Assembly (NCBI GenBank): GCA_964531715.1
Contig: CAZHEE010000001.1
Coordinates: forward strand, 124,001 to 188,000
DNA length: 64,000 nt
Origin: UBA1664 sp964531715
GTDB lineage: Bacteria > Pseudomonadota > Alphaproteobacteria > Micavibrionales > UBA1664
Direction: 5' to 3'
The notes beneath the pieces were generated by a model. That model was given only the letters and a program-made list of their open reading frames with translations. It was not told where the DNA came from and ran no database searches. Position numbers and translations under genes: made by a program. Each line of letters opens with the position of its first letter. Position 1 is the first letter of the stretch. Shown one piece after another: positions 50,673-59,457 of the stretch.

Positions 50673-51584
50673 TTATTCACTCGTTCTTTTCACACCCAGC
50701 CAAAGCAATTTCGGTACGGCAATAAAGATTGTTGAATATGTCCCGATAATAATCCCGATAATCAGCGCATCGACAAAGCCGCGAATAACCTCACCACCGA
50801 ATAACCATAAGGCCGCGAGTGCCAGCAATGTCGTGACAGATGTCAAAATCGTCCGCGGGAGAGTCTCGTTTAAGGATTTATTCGCCAAATCGGCAATCGG
50901 CATTTTCTTATATTTGCGCAAATTCTCCCGAATACGGTCAAAGATTACAACCGTATCATTGATGGAGTAGCCCGCTATCGTCAAAATGGCAGCCACAGTT
51001 GCCAAATCAAATTGCTTTTGCGTAATGGCAAAAAAGCCGATAATCGCCACAACATCATGGAGGAGTGCGATAATCGCCGCCGCGCCGAATTGCCACTCAA
51101 ACCGCATGGACACATAGGCCATGATACCGAGTATCGAGAATATTACGGCATAAAGCCCGGCGCTAACCAGCTCATCCCCGACCTGAGGACCGACAAATTC
51201 AACACGTCGGTACTCAACATTTACATCCTCTATTGAATCGAGCACATAACGAACGGATTGTTCAGCCGCGTTTTGAGCATCCGCACCGCCTTCCTGCTGT
51301 GGCAACCTGATCAAAACATCATTGGGCGAGCCGAATTCTTGTATCGAGACTGTCCCTAGGCCAAGCGCATTCAGGTCACTTCTGAGGATGGAGAGGTCGG
51401 GCGCAGGCTCAACCTGAATTTCAATCATCATACCGCCTGTGAAATCTATTCCGAAATTAAGGCCTTTATTCAATAATAACATTGCCGTTCCGAAAATAAT
51501 AATGGATGAAAAAATCAGACCGAGCATTCTGAATCTTAAAAAATTCAGGCTCATATTATCAGGGAAAAAACGAATTGCTTTCAT
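50673..51584 (-). CDS. secF: Protein translocase subunit SecF
   Basis: SecF, with SecD and YajC, uses the proton motive force to aid late stages of secretion. The 303-aa protein has six membrane segments; signatures are GLNFGIDFTGGMMIEIQV, VGPQVGDELVSAGLYAVIFS and AGYSINDTVVIFDRIRENL. Normally it directly follows secD, but here an alpha/beta hydrolase gene and repeats lie between them. Confidence 0.97.
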   Translation of the reverse strand: MKAIRFFPDNMSLNFLRFRMLGLIFSSIIIFGTAMLLLNKGLNFGIDFTGGMMIEIQVEPAPDLSILRSDLNALGLGTVSIQEFGSPNDVLIRLPQQEGGADAQNAAEQSVRYVLDSIEDVNVEYRRVEFVGPQVGDELVSAGLYAVIFSILGIMAYVSMRFEWQFGAAAIIALLHDVVAIIGFFAITQKQFDLATVAAILTIAGYSINDTVVIFDRIRENLRKYKKMPIADLANKSLNETLPRTILTSVTTLLALAALWLFGGEVIRGFVDALIIGIIIGTYSTIFIAVPKLLWLGVKRTSE

Positions 51585-51603
51585 GGTTTGTCCTATTTTT
51601 TTC

Positions 51604-51645
51604 GTTATTGCGAGGAACGCCTGTAACGCGGCAATCCATACAATT
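51604..51645. repeat. Half of a family D palindromic element
   Basis: GTTATTGCGAGGAACGCCTG followed by TAACGCGGCAATCCATACA is the left half of the rnhB/midA type. It lies just upstream of secF. Confidence 0.6.
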
Positions 51646-51660
51646 TTTATTTCAATCTTT

Positions 51661-51690
51661 TTTCACCGCCAAGACGCTAAGTCGCCAAGG
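51661..51690. repeat. Family I phrase overlapping the hydrolase stop
   Basis: TTTCACCGCCAAGACGCTAA followed by GTCGCCAAGG is a widespread phrase type. It covers the last codons and the stop of the hydrolase gene. Confidence 0.45.
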
Positions 51691-52258
51691 TTGGCATTGG
51701 CACATAATTATCATTCAATAAGCATAAACTTAACAGCAATGGAAATTTCTTATAAGAATGTCCAAAACTATCTGAACTAAAATGCCCTTCATCCGATCTT
51801 ATGATTGTCATACCACCAAAACGATTTCTCATTGATTCTGCCTGAGTAACATCACAGCCCCATGGGTCGTTGTCTGAGGTTATATATACAAATTCTTTAG
51901 AATTATTTTTGACAATTTCATCATCTAAGTTTTTAGGAAATGTAGGATGACTATTATTAACAGATGGCAATTCATTTATAAAGCCACCTACAATTATTGT
52001 CTTATCAGATGTAATGATACTTTTTGATAACATGTGAAAGAAAAACGGGCTTGCGGCAGAATGACCAACCATAATATCAAATTGCCTAATGTCTGTAGCA
52101 ACTAAAAATTCATCTTCCCACTCTGTTAAGACCGCATCAGGTGAGAAGGTAGGTGCAAAAACATTATATCCATGATTTTGTAAATTATGTTTTAACCATG
52201 GCGTCCAATGTACATCAGCCGTCCCACCCGTTCCATGCATTATAAAAACTTTTTCCAT
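51677..52258 (-). CDS. Alpha/beta hydrolase, RBBP9/YdeN type, inserted between secD and secF
   Basis: The 193-aa protein begins MEKVFIMHGTGGTADVHWTP, with oxyanion-loop HGTGG, a nucleophile Ser67 in GHSAAS, an acid in TSDNDPWG and His in DEGHFS. This fits the RBBP9/YdeN serine hydrolase family. It breaks the usual secD-secF pair, has family I phrases at both ends, and appears less GC-rich than its neighbours, so it was probably acquired. Its last residues come from the repeat. The substrate is unknown. Confidence 0.8.
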   Translation of the reverse strand: MEKVFIMHGTGGTADVHWTPWLKHNLQNHGYNVFAPTFSPDAVLTEWEDEFLVATDIRQFDIMVGHSAASPFFFHMLSKSIITSDKTIIVGGFINELPSVNNSHPTFPKNLDDEIVKNNSKEFVYITSDNDPWGCDVTQAESMRNRFGGMTIIRSDEGHFSSDSFGHSYKKFPLLLSLCLLNDNYVPMPTLAT

Positions 52259-52285
52259 CTCTGTATCTCTGTGCCTCTGCGGTTA
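52258..52285. repeat. Family I phrase at the hydrolase start
   Basis: CTCTGTATCTCTGTGCCTCT followed by GCGGTTA abuts the start codon of the hydrolase gene. With 51661-51690 it brackets the inserted gene. Confidence 0.45.
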
Positions 52286-52300
52286 TAATATTTTTTGCGC

Positions 52301-53875
52301 TTAAACAGCTTTTTGAGAAGCCAACGGCAATGACTTCGCACCTGTCTTACGCGACCAAAGGTATATCAGGAAGCGCGTCACCATAATCGCGGTGAAAAGC
52401 GTTGTTAAAATCCCGATTGATAATGTCACCGCAAACCCCTTAATCGGCCCCGTACCAAAGGAATAAAGCAAGACAGCGGCAATAAGCCCCGTTAAATTCG
52501 CATCGATAATTGTTGAAAAGGCATTGTCGAATCCTGATTGAATCGCGCCAAGCACGCTTCGTCCTTGTAAATAATCCTCACGGATACGCTCAAAAATCAG
52601 GATATTTGCATCCACTGCCATGCCGATAGTCAGAACAATTCCTGCAATTCCTGGCAATGTCAATGTCGCCTGCAAGGCCGATAAAATCCCGAAAACAAGC
52701 GTTACATTAACAAACAACGATATCACGCTGATAAACCCGAATGTACCGTAAGAAATCACCATAAATATAATAACAAACGCGAACCCGACCATTGCCGCTT
52801 TCTTGCCTGCCTCAACAGAGTCTGCGCCAAGGCTTGGTCCGATTGAGCGTTCCTCGGCGATAGTGAGTGGTGCGGGAAGCGCCCCTGCCCTGAGCAATAA
52901 TGATAAATCATTGGCTTCCTGAACATTGAAACCGCCACTGATTTGCCCTTGCCCGCCGCAGATGGCTTCACGAATGACAGGGGCGGATATCACCTCATTA
53001 TCCAGCACAATTGCGAAAGGCTTACCCACATTGTCACGGGAAACACGGCAAAATCTATCTGCACCGCGAGAGTCAAGCCTGAAACTCACAACAGGATTAC
53101 CGAATTGGTCAAATGATGCGGAAGCATTGGTCAGCATCTCACCCGTGACCATTGCGCGGCGTTTCACGCCAATTTCTTGCGCAGGGTCTTCCAACATGGG
53201 GAGCACAAGCGCCCCTGCCCCGCCGCGGCCTGTCCGTGTTGCGCGCTCATCGACTAAATGAAAGCCGAGCTTTGCCGTTTTACCGAGCAAATCTTTAATC
53301 CGTTGAGGGTCATCAACCCCCGGAAGCTGTACCAATACGCGGCGGTCACCCTGACGCGTAATCACCGGTTCATTCGTGCCTGTCTCATCCACACGGCGGC
53401 GAACAATCTCAATCGTTTGTCCGATTGTATTGTTAATAATATCTGTTCTTAAAGTATCGGATAAGGTGAGCGTGACTATATTGCCAGCAGTTTCAATCTC
53501 AAGCCCGCTGTCAAATTGCCGTACAGCGGAGCGGACGTTTGCGCCATCCGCCTCATCCTGTAAATTGATCGTTACGCTATTGAGCGTGTTCGTAATAGAT
53601 GAGAATCTTACGCCTTCCTCGCGTAGCAGACGACGGACGCTGTCCCCCACCCCTGCCATATGCTCGGCAAACACCGTATCAAATCCGATATCCAGCAGAA
53701 TATGCGCCCCACCTTGAAGGTCGAGGCCGAGACTGACTGTCTCACTCGGAAACGGCACAGGCAAATTGCTTAAAAACCAGCGTGTTTCCTTACTCACCAA
53801 ATTCGGAAGCGTAAACAGCAAACCGCCGATAATGACGGCCGTAATGAGAATAATTTTCCAACGCGGATAATACAT
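52301..53875 (-). CDS. secD: Protein translocase subunit SecD
   Basis: The 524-aa protein has one N-terminal membrane segment, a large periplasmic domain with LGLDLQGGAHILLDI and VQLPGVDDPQRIKDLLGKTA, and five C-terminal segments with IGMAVDANILIFERIREDYL. It works with SecF and YajC. It overlaps the yajC stop by one base. Confidence 0.97.
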   Translation of the reverse strand: MYYPRWKIILITAVIIGGLLFTLPNLVSKETRWFLSNLPVPFPSETVSLGLDLQGGAHILLDIGFDTVFAEHMAGVGDSVRRLLREEGVRFSSITNTLNSVTINLQDEADGANVRSAVRQFDSGLEIETAGNIVTLTLSDTLRTDIINNTIGQTIEIVRRRVDETGTNEPVITRQGDRRVLVQLPGVDDPQRIKDLLGKTAKLGFHLVDERATRTGRGGAGALVLPMLEDPAQEIGVKRRAMVTGEMLTNASASFDQFGNPVVSFRLDSRGADRFCRVSRDNVGKPFAIVLDNEVISAPVIREAICGGQGQISGGFNVQEANDLSLLLRAGALPAPLTIAEERSIGPSLGADSVEAGKKAAMVGFAFVIIFMVISYGTFGFISVISLFVNVTLVFGILSALQATLTLPGIAGIVLTIGMAVDANILIFERIREDYLQGRSVLGAIQSGFDNAFSTIIDANLTGLIAAVLLYSFGTGPIKGFAVTLSIGILTTLFTAIMVTRFLIYLWSRKTGAKSLPLASQKAV

Positions 53876-54303
53876 TATTTTTTAGTTGTCGTTGTTTTCT
53901 TGGCTTTGGTTGTTTTTGTCGCCGTTTTCTTTGCAGGGGCTTTTTCTACTTCAGCCTTTGGAAGCTCAACCGCAACATCATCACCAAGACGCGTTTGAAG
54001 ACTGTAGCGCATGGACACAACCTTTGTCGCGCCCAAATCAACCTCAATCTGATCGTCGGAAATCACCTTTGAAACCTTGCCGACCAAACCGCCGCCAGTC
54101 ACAACCGAATCACCCTTTTTAAGCTCGGAGAGCATCGTGCGTTGTTCCTTCATCCGCTTTTGTTGCGGGCGAATAAGGATAACATAAAACAGGACAAACA
54201 TAACGGCGATGAGCCCCATATTTGTCCAGAATGCGTCCGCTACATCAGGCGCGGCGGCAGGAACAGCATCGGAAACGGTGGCATAAGCTTTTTCAATAAA
54301 CAT
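53875..54303 (-). CDS. yajC: Preprotein translocase subunit YajC
   Basis: YajC is a small single-span partner of SecDF. The membrane helix is WTNMGLIAVMFVLFYVILIR, followed by PQQKRMKEQRTMLSELKKGD and VVTGGGLVGKV. The 142-aa protein has an added Lys/Thr/Ala-rich tail of about 30 residues, similar in style to the basic tail of the trigger factor here. Confidence 0.95.
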   Translation of the reverse strand: MFIEKAYATVSDAVPAAAPDVADAFWTNMGLIAVMFVLFYVILIRPQQKRMKEQRTMLSELKKGDSVVTGGGLVGKVSKVISDDQIEVDLGATKVVSMRYSLQTRLGDDVAVELPKAEVEKAPAKKTATKTTKAKKTTTTKK

Positions 54304-54352
54304 GATTTATATCCTTCATTTAATAATAATGATGGCACAGTATGCGCCTGTA

Positions 54353-54384
54353 TAAAAAATGGCAAGCCCTTTCAGGCTCGCCAT
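54353..54384 (-). terminator. Rho-independent terminator of sodB
   Basis: On the minus strand ATGGCGAGCC and GGCTTGCCAT form a 10-bp stem (one G-U pair) with a 6-nt loop, followed by TTTTTT. It starts about 32 bp after the sodB stop. Confidence 0.8.
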
Positions 54385-54415
54385 CCACATGAGAAATTAC
54401 AAATCTTATATCAAT

Positions 54416-55045
54416 TTAAGCCGCGATTTTAAGTGGGCCTTGCTCATAAAGCTCTGCCACATAATCCCAATTTATGAGGCTATCAATAAAGGCCTCAAGA
54501 TATTTCGGGCGGGCATTGCGATAATCAATATAATAGGCATGCTCCCATACATCACAACCGAGTAACGGCGTTTTACCGTAAACGACAGGGTTTTCGCCAT
54601 TCGGCGTGTTCAGCACTTCCATTTTACCCGATGCATTATCAAGCGCGAGCCAGACCCAACCGGAACCAAACTGCCCCGCACCTTTTGTCAAAAATTCATT
54701 TTTAAAGGCATCATAGCCGCAAAGGTCATCATTCATCTGTTTTTCAAGCGCACCCGGAAGCTTTGTTCCGCCACCATTGGGTGTCATCCAATTCCAGAAA
54801 TGAATGTGGTTATAAAACTGCCCGACCTGATTAAATAGCCCATGATGGTTGGCATCGGCAAAGCTGGACACCATGATATTTTCAATTGTTGCGTCCTCCA
54901 TGCCTGTACCGGCAATCATTTCATTGGCTTTTGTGGCATAGGCCTGATGATGCTTATCATGATGATATTCAAGCGTTTCCGCGCTCATATAAGGGTCGAG
55001 AGCGTCATAGGCATAGGGCAAATCGTTAATTTCGAATTTTGACAT
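54416..55045 (-). CDS. sodB: Superoxide dismutase, Fe/Mn family
   Basis: This cytoplasmic enzyme converts superoxide to hydrogen peroxide and oxygen. The metal ligands are in LEYHHDKHH, FYNHIHFWNWM and DVWEHAYYIDY. FGSGWVWLA and the overall pattern suggest the iron type, but metal choice is uncertain. The 209-aa gene has an AAGGAG ribosome binding site and a terminator. Confidence 0.95.
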   Translation of the reverse strand: MSKFEINDLPYAYDALDPYMSAETLEYHHDKHHQAYATKANEMIAGTGMEDATIENIMVSSFADANHHGLFNQVGQFYNHIHFWNWMTPNGGGTKLPGALEKQMNDDLCGYDAFKNEFLTKGAGQFGSGWVWLALDNASGKMEVLNTPNGENPVVYGKTPLLGCDVWEHAYYIDYRNARPKYLEAFIDSLINWDYVAELYEQGPLKIAA

Positions 55046-55092
55046 GGGGGTTTCTCCTTTTCATTTTGATGATAAAGATTAATCTATGATAT

Positions 55093-55623
55093 ATGAACAA
55101 AATCTCAAGTGCGGATTATTGCAAAAATTTTGTACGGGAGGCACGCTATGACCTTTATCTTCTGCATTTTTTTATTGAGCGTAGGATAAGGCGGCGGGCT
55201 TTAAGCCTGATGGCGCTTCATTGTGAGTTATTATCTATTCCTCGTAAAGCCATTGACCCGCATATGATAAGCCTGCGCTTAAGCTGGTGGTACGACCAGA
55301 TTATCGGGATTATAAATGGTGAGAAAAAGCCGAATGGCCCGATTTTGGAGGAGCTTCACTTAAGTTTGCAAATTACGCCGATTAAAAAAGATGATTTTGA
55401 AGCCTATTTCGATGTCATCGCGGCGAATATCCTGATGGATGAAAGTGAAGTGAAAGATAGAGCCTTTGAAAAAAACTTGATTCTCACACTTGTTGATCAT
55501 AAAGATAAAAAAAGAATTGGGTTTTTAATGGACGCCTTGCGGAAGATGGAACACCCCTCCGCATTCAAACTCTTCATAAAAGACTTGCATTTTAAATTAA
55601 CATATTGTAGCAATAAAGAATGA
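55093..55623 (+). CDS. Short squalene/phytoene synthase-like protein (NDUFAF6-like)
   Basis: The 176-aa protein resembles the N-terminal two thirds of the squalene/phytoene synthase fold (DLYLLHFFIERRIRRRALSL, RLSWWYDQIIGIINGE). The second aspartate-rich motif is not seen, so prenyl synthase activity is unlikely. NDUFAF6-type proteins of this fold assist complex I assembly. At 176 aa it is shorter than the usual 220-280 aa, so it may be truncated. It is divergent from sodB. Confidence 0.65.
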   Translation: MNKISSADYCKNFVREARYDLYLLHFFIERRIRRRALSLMALHCELLSIPRKAIDPHMISLRLSWWYDQIIGIINGEKKPNGPILEELHLSLQITPIKKDDFEAYFDVIAANILMDESEVKDRAFEKNLILTLVDHKDKKRIGFLMDALRKMEHPSAFKLFIKDLHFKLTYCSNKE

Positions 55624-56179
55624 TTAAAATATTAACACGTCGCGGTTTTTTTAGATTGGCAGCAGGTGCACTTGCTAGCGCCGCCACTCCAGCAATTGCG
55701 CAAGGCCTATCAGAACAATAGGTTGTTAAAAAGCCCTTGGTTTAATCAATAGTTATAATAGAGAATTTACCTCAACCAAGAATTTTGTTAGTACACTTCG
55801 TAGAAGTGACCCTAGCAATAAGAGATATAGTAATTACTTCTTTATACTCAATTTCGCCAATAGCCCTCTATTTCAAAATCTTTCTTCTAGTGAGCAAATG
55901 AAGGTTGTTCAATGTGTTGTCCGCGACACGGCAATTATACTAACCGATCAAGTGCAAAATACTATTGGTTATGCTGATTTACTGCGTAGTAGTAAAGATT
56001 TTTCAAATGCTGATATAGTTATTGCTGCAGCTTATACATTAGGCGAAGTATCTCAAGCATTTGTAAGATTAAACGATAGGCTTGTAAGTACATATGGTGG
56101 GGACGGTTCAGACTGCACGGCTATTGTTAGTTTTGCTTTAAGACAAAGCGGCTCCCGTCAATTATTGCCTCGACCTTAA
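55620..56179 (+). pseudogene. Decayed Tat-signal secreted protein gene
   Basis: From the ATG at 55620 the frame reads MIKILTRRGFFRLAAGALAS, a twin-arginine signal peptide, continues to IAQGLSEQ and stops at 55719. A second frame is open from 55730 to 56179 without a start until an ATG at 55898, encoding LINSYNREFTSTKNFVSTLR through VSFALRQSGSRQLLPRP. Together they look like one exported protein broken by small indels, because stops in both frames block the junction. The family is not recognised. Alternatively a shorter protein starts at 55898. Confidence 0.55.
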
Positions 56180-56224
56180 CAGAACAACCTTGCCACATAC
56201 CTTTAAACTTGCAAACATGTGGTC

Positions 56225-57811
56225 ATGAAACAAGAGCACCCGTTTACGGTTTTTCTGGCGCAGGTTAATCCGACCGTTGGCGATATCGGGGACAATGCCG
56301 CCCTTATTCATAAAACTATTGTAGAGATCAAAGATAAAGCTGAACTGATTATTTTCCCGGAACTGGTGTTAAGTGGGTACCAGCCTGAAGACCTCATCTT
56401 GCATCCGCATTTTGTACAAAACTGTATGGACCACGCATGTGAGATTGCGCGAACTATACCCTTTGATAAGGCTATCATTATCGGTTCACCATGGCGGCAA
56501 GAAAACGGCGATATTATTAATGCTGCACTTTTCATCCATGAAAATGAGATTAAAGCTATTATCGGGAAGCAACATCTGCCTAATTACGGTGTTTTTGATG
56601 AGAAACGCGTCTTTGCCACCTGCCCCCCTTCCGCACCTGTGATGTTTAAAAATGTCAAACTCGGCATTGGAATTTGCGAGGATTTCTGGCTTCCCGGTGT
56701 GGCTCAAGACCTTGCCACCCAAGGCGCGGACATTCTAATTTCAATTAACGGTAGCCCTTTTGAGGTTGGCAAGCATGATATGCGCCTCACGCTTATGCGG
56801 TCACGCGCAACTGAAACCAAACTTCCCCTTATCTATGTAAACATTGTCGGCGGTCAGGATGAGCTTGTTTATGATGGTGGGTCATTCGCGCTTGATGCGA
56901 CAGGTGAAATCACGACGCAGTTATCTTTTTTTGAGGAAGCTGTAGCGCAAGCCAATGATAAGATCCTAAAACAAGTTCAGGATGACGATAATGATTTAAG
57001 CCTTATCTATTCCGCACTCTGCCTCGGCCTGAAAGACTATGTCCACAAAAACGGTTTTAAAGGCGTTTTACTGGGCTTAAGTGGTGGTATCGATTCAGCT
57101 TTAAGTGCAGTGATTGCCGCCGATGCGCTCGGGGCGGAGAATGTGCATTGTGTCATGATGCCCTCCCCCTATACCACGCAAATCTCGCTGGATGATGCGG
57201 CAAAACTGGTAGAGAATCTCGGCTGTTCCTATGATATTATTCCGATTACGCCTGCAATGCAGGCTTATGATAGCATGCTTGATGATCCGACAGGCCTCAC
57301 GGCGGAGAATATACAATCGCGCATTCGCGGCATGACGCTTATGGCGCTGTCCAATCAGCATGGCAGTATGCTCCTCTCAACAGGTAATAAAAGCGAGATG
57401 GCGGTCGGCTATGCCACACTTTACGGTGATATGTGTGGCGGCTTTAATGCCCTTAAAGATGTTTATAAAACGGATGTTTTTGCACTTGCGCGATGGCGGA
57501 ATGCGCAAGACCATATCATCCCTGAGCGCATTATCACACGCCCGCCCTCAGCAGAGCTTGCGCCTAATCAAAAGGATGAGGACAGCCTGCCGGCTTATAA
57601 TATTTTGGATAAAATTCTCCATGGTTTGATTGAGGAACGCTTACGCGTAAGCGAGATTACCGAACAAGGCTTTGACAAAGGAATTGTTGAAAAAGTACAA
57701 AAACTTCTTAAACGTGCCGAATATAAACGCAGGCAAGCCCCTCCGGGTGTGAAAATTACATCCCTTGCCTTTGGACGCGAAAGGCGCATGCCAATCACCA
57801 ATCGCTTTTAA
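56225..57811 (+). CDS. nadE: Glutamine-dependent NAD+ synthetase
   Basis: NadE converts deamido-NAD to NAD using glutamine-derived ammonia. The N-terminal nitrilase domain has Glu in IIFPELVLSGYQPEDL, Lys in KQHLPNYGVFDE and Cys in LGIGICEDFW. The C-terminal synthetase domain has LGLSGGIDSAL and STGNKSEMAVGY. The linker near residue 247-254 (DKILKQVQDDDN) is a translated half palindrome (56962-56986). I chose the ATG at 56225; a GTG at 56219 is possible. Confidence 0.96.
   Translation: MKQEHPFTVFLAQVNPTVGDIGDNAALIHKTIVEIKDKAELIIFPELVLSGYQPEDLILHPHFVQNCMDHACEIARTIPFDKAIIIGSPWRQENGDIINAALFIHENEIKAIIGKQHLPNYGVFDEKRVFATCPPSAPVMFKNVKLGIGICEDFWLPGVAQDLATQGADILISINGSPFEVGKHDMRLTLMRSRATETKLPLIYVNIVGGQDELVYDGGSFALDATGEITTQLSFFEEAVAQANDKILKQVQDDDNDLSLIYSALCLGLKDYVHKNGFKGVLLGLSGGIDSALSAVIAADALGAENVHCVMMPSPYTTQISLDDAAKLVENLGCSYDIIPITPAMQAYDSMLDDPTGLTAENIQSRIRGMTLMALSNQHGSMLLSTGNKSEMAVGYATLYGDMCGGFNALKDVYKTDVFALARWRNAQDHIIPERIITRPPSAELAPNQKDEDSLPAYNILDKILHGLIEERLRVSEITEQGFDKGIVEKVQKLLKRAEYKRRQAPPGVKITSLAFGRERRMPITNRF
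56962..56986. repeat. Half family C element inside nadE
   Basis: GATCCTAAAACAAGTTCAGG followed by ATGAC matches the right-hand half of the family C palindrome (compare GATCCTGCG...AGGATGAC in pepN). It is in-frame in the linker between the two NadE domains. Confidence 0.65.
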
Positions 57812-57847
57812 GGTGTCCCTTAGGGACACTCTCGTGAGGGTGTCCCC
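57812..57847. repeat. GTGTCCC hairpin cluster after nadE
   Basis: GTGTCCC-TTA-GGGACAC is followed by TCTCGTGAGGGTGTCCCC. It starts right after the nadE stop and could act as a transcript end. It is related to the hairpin at the envC start. Confidence 0.5.
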
Positions 57848-57917
57848 GTTGCTTTCATTAATAAAGCACCATTGATTTTTAGCTTATGAAGCTCTAAACA
57901 TTATTTGAAGTTTTTTG

Positions 57918-57996
57918 TCATCCCGAGCGAAGTCGAGGGATCTGATTATTTGACTTTAGATCCCTCTGTTCGGGCTTTGCCCTCAATCGGGATGAC
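57918..57996. repeat. Family B palindromic element before gltX
   Basis: It begins GTCATCCCGAGCGAAGTCGA and ends CCTCAATCGGGATGAC. It ends 23 bp before the gltX start. Confidence 0.75.
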
Positions 57997-58019
57997 AATG
58001 GATTATGATAGAAGGAAAA

Positions 58020-59366
58020 ATGACAGATAAAATTAAATTCCGCTTTGCACCATCCCCCACTGGTAAAATCCATATCGGCAATGTTCGCACGGCCATTATT
58101 ACCTATATCGCCGCGCGCGCGATGGGCGGTGAATTTATGCTGCGTATTGATGATACAGATACAGAGCGTTCGAAGGATGAATATACCGAAGCCCTCAAGC
58201 GCGATTTGCAATGGTTAGGGCTCAATTGGGATGATTACGCCCATCAGCGTGGCCGCATGGATCGCTATGACGATCTCATTCAAAAGCTGAAAGATGACGG
58301 ACGACTTTATCCTTGTTATGAAACGCCTGAACAACTAGAGCTTAAACGTAAATCATTGCTAAATAGAGGGCTCCCGCCCATATATGATCGCTCCGCGCTT
58401 GACCTGACAGATGAGGACAAAGCAAAATTCGAAAGCGAAGGGCGAAGCCCTCACTGGCGATTCAAACTCAACCATGAGCCGATAGTCTGGGATGATTTAG
58501 TGCGAGGCGAAGTTCGCTTTCATGGCGGTGACATGTCCGACCCTGTCCTCATTCGCGAAAATGGGCAACCGCTCTATCATTTATGCAGTGTCATTGATGA
58601 TATAGATTTTAATATCACCCATATCACGCGCGGTGAGGATCATGTGTCCAACACGGCAACCCATATCCAAATGTTTGAGGCCTTAGACGCGAAAGCCTCA
58701 ATTATGGCGCATTTACCGCTGATATCGGATGCCGATGGCGGCAAACTCTCAAAACGGATTGGCTCGCTCTCGATTGAAGACCTTCGCGAAAATGACGGGA
58801 TTGAGCCGATGGCGATTATCTCGCTTTTAGCGCGGCTCGGCACGTCCGACCCGATTGAAGCTTATCAGGATATGACGCCATTGATTGAGAATTTCAGTTT
58901 TTCAAAATTCGGGCGCGGCACGCCCAAAATGGATGTACGCGAAATTGAACGCTTGAACGCGCGCATTGTCCGCGATATGCCTTACGCATATGTGAAAGAC
59001 AGGGAAGCTTTAGACGGGATTGATGAAAAATTCTGGAATAATGTTCGTGCTAATCTCTCCAAAGTCGATGATGTTCGTGATTGGCTTCATATTACGCAAG
59101 ATAAAATTGATATCAGGATTGATGAGGATGATAAGGATTATATCAAACTCGCGCTTAATCTCTTGCCCGATGGCGAAATTGATGAAACCACATGGGTTGG
59201 CTGGACAGGCACATTGAAAGAACAATCTGGCCGTAAAGGGAAACAGCTATTTATGCCATTACGTCAAGCTCTGACAGGCATGAGCCACGGGCCTGAGATG
59301 GATAAAATGATTGCTCTTCTCGGTCGCGAGCGTATTGTCCGCCGCCTTGAACGTGCGTCAGGGTAG
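58020..59366 (+). CDS. gltX: Glutamyl-tRNA synthetase
   Basis: This class I synthetase charges tRNA-Glu and, in many alphaproteobacteria, also tRNA-Gln for amidation. The HIGH-like motif is HIGN at 18-21 after FRFAPSPTG, and the KMSKS-like motif is KLSKR. At 448 aa it is the shorter of the forms seen in this class; alphaproteobacteria often have two. The ATG at 58020 follows GAAGGAAAA, better than the ATG at 58005. Confidence 0.95.
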   Translation: MTDKIKFRFAPSPTGKIHIGNVRTAIITYIAARAMGGEFMLRIDDTDTERSKDEYTEALKRDLQWLGLNWDDYAHQRGRMDRYDDLIQKLKDDGRLYPCYETPEQLELKRKSLLNRGLPPIYDRSALDLTDEDKAKFESEGRSPHWRFKLNHEPIVWDDLVRGEVRFHGGDMSDPVLIRENGQPLYHLCSVIDDIDFNITHITRGEDHVSNTATHIQMFEALDAKASIMAHLPLISDADGGKLSKRIGSLSIEDLRENDGIEPMAIISLLARLGTSDPIEAYQDMTPLIENFSFSKFGRGTPKMDVREIERLNARIVRDMPYAYVKDREALDGIDEKFWNNVRANLSKVDDVRDWLHITQDKIDIRIDEDDKDYIKLALNLLPDGEIDETTWVGWTGTLKEQSGRKGKQLFMPLRQALTGMSHGPEMDKMIALLGRERIVRRLERASG

Positions 59367-59379
59367 CCACAAACATCTT

Positions 59380-59440
59380 GTCATTCCGGCGAAAGCCGGA
59401 ATCTTTTTTTCCAATAGATCCCGGCTTTCGCCGGGATGAC
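59380..59440. repeat. Family A palindromic element
   Basis: GTCATTCCGGCGAAAGCCGG followed by AATC, and GATCCCGGCTTTCGCCGGGA followed by TGAC, form a 61-bp element. It ends 17 bp before the thiN start. Confidence 0.8.
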
Positions 59441-59457
59441 GATTTGAGATAAAAATT

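Noticed and set aside
57901..58019. Riboswitch or T-box upstream of gltX
   Set aside because: The structured region is a family B palindrome present in other unrelated intergenic sites.
59367..59457. Thiamine pyrophosphate riboswitch upstream of the thiamine pyrophosphokinase gene
   Set aside because: The leader is almost entirely the family A palindrome; no conserved thi-box sequence is seen.
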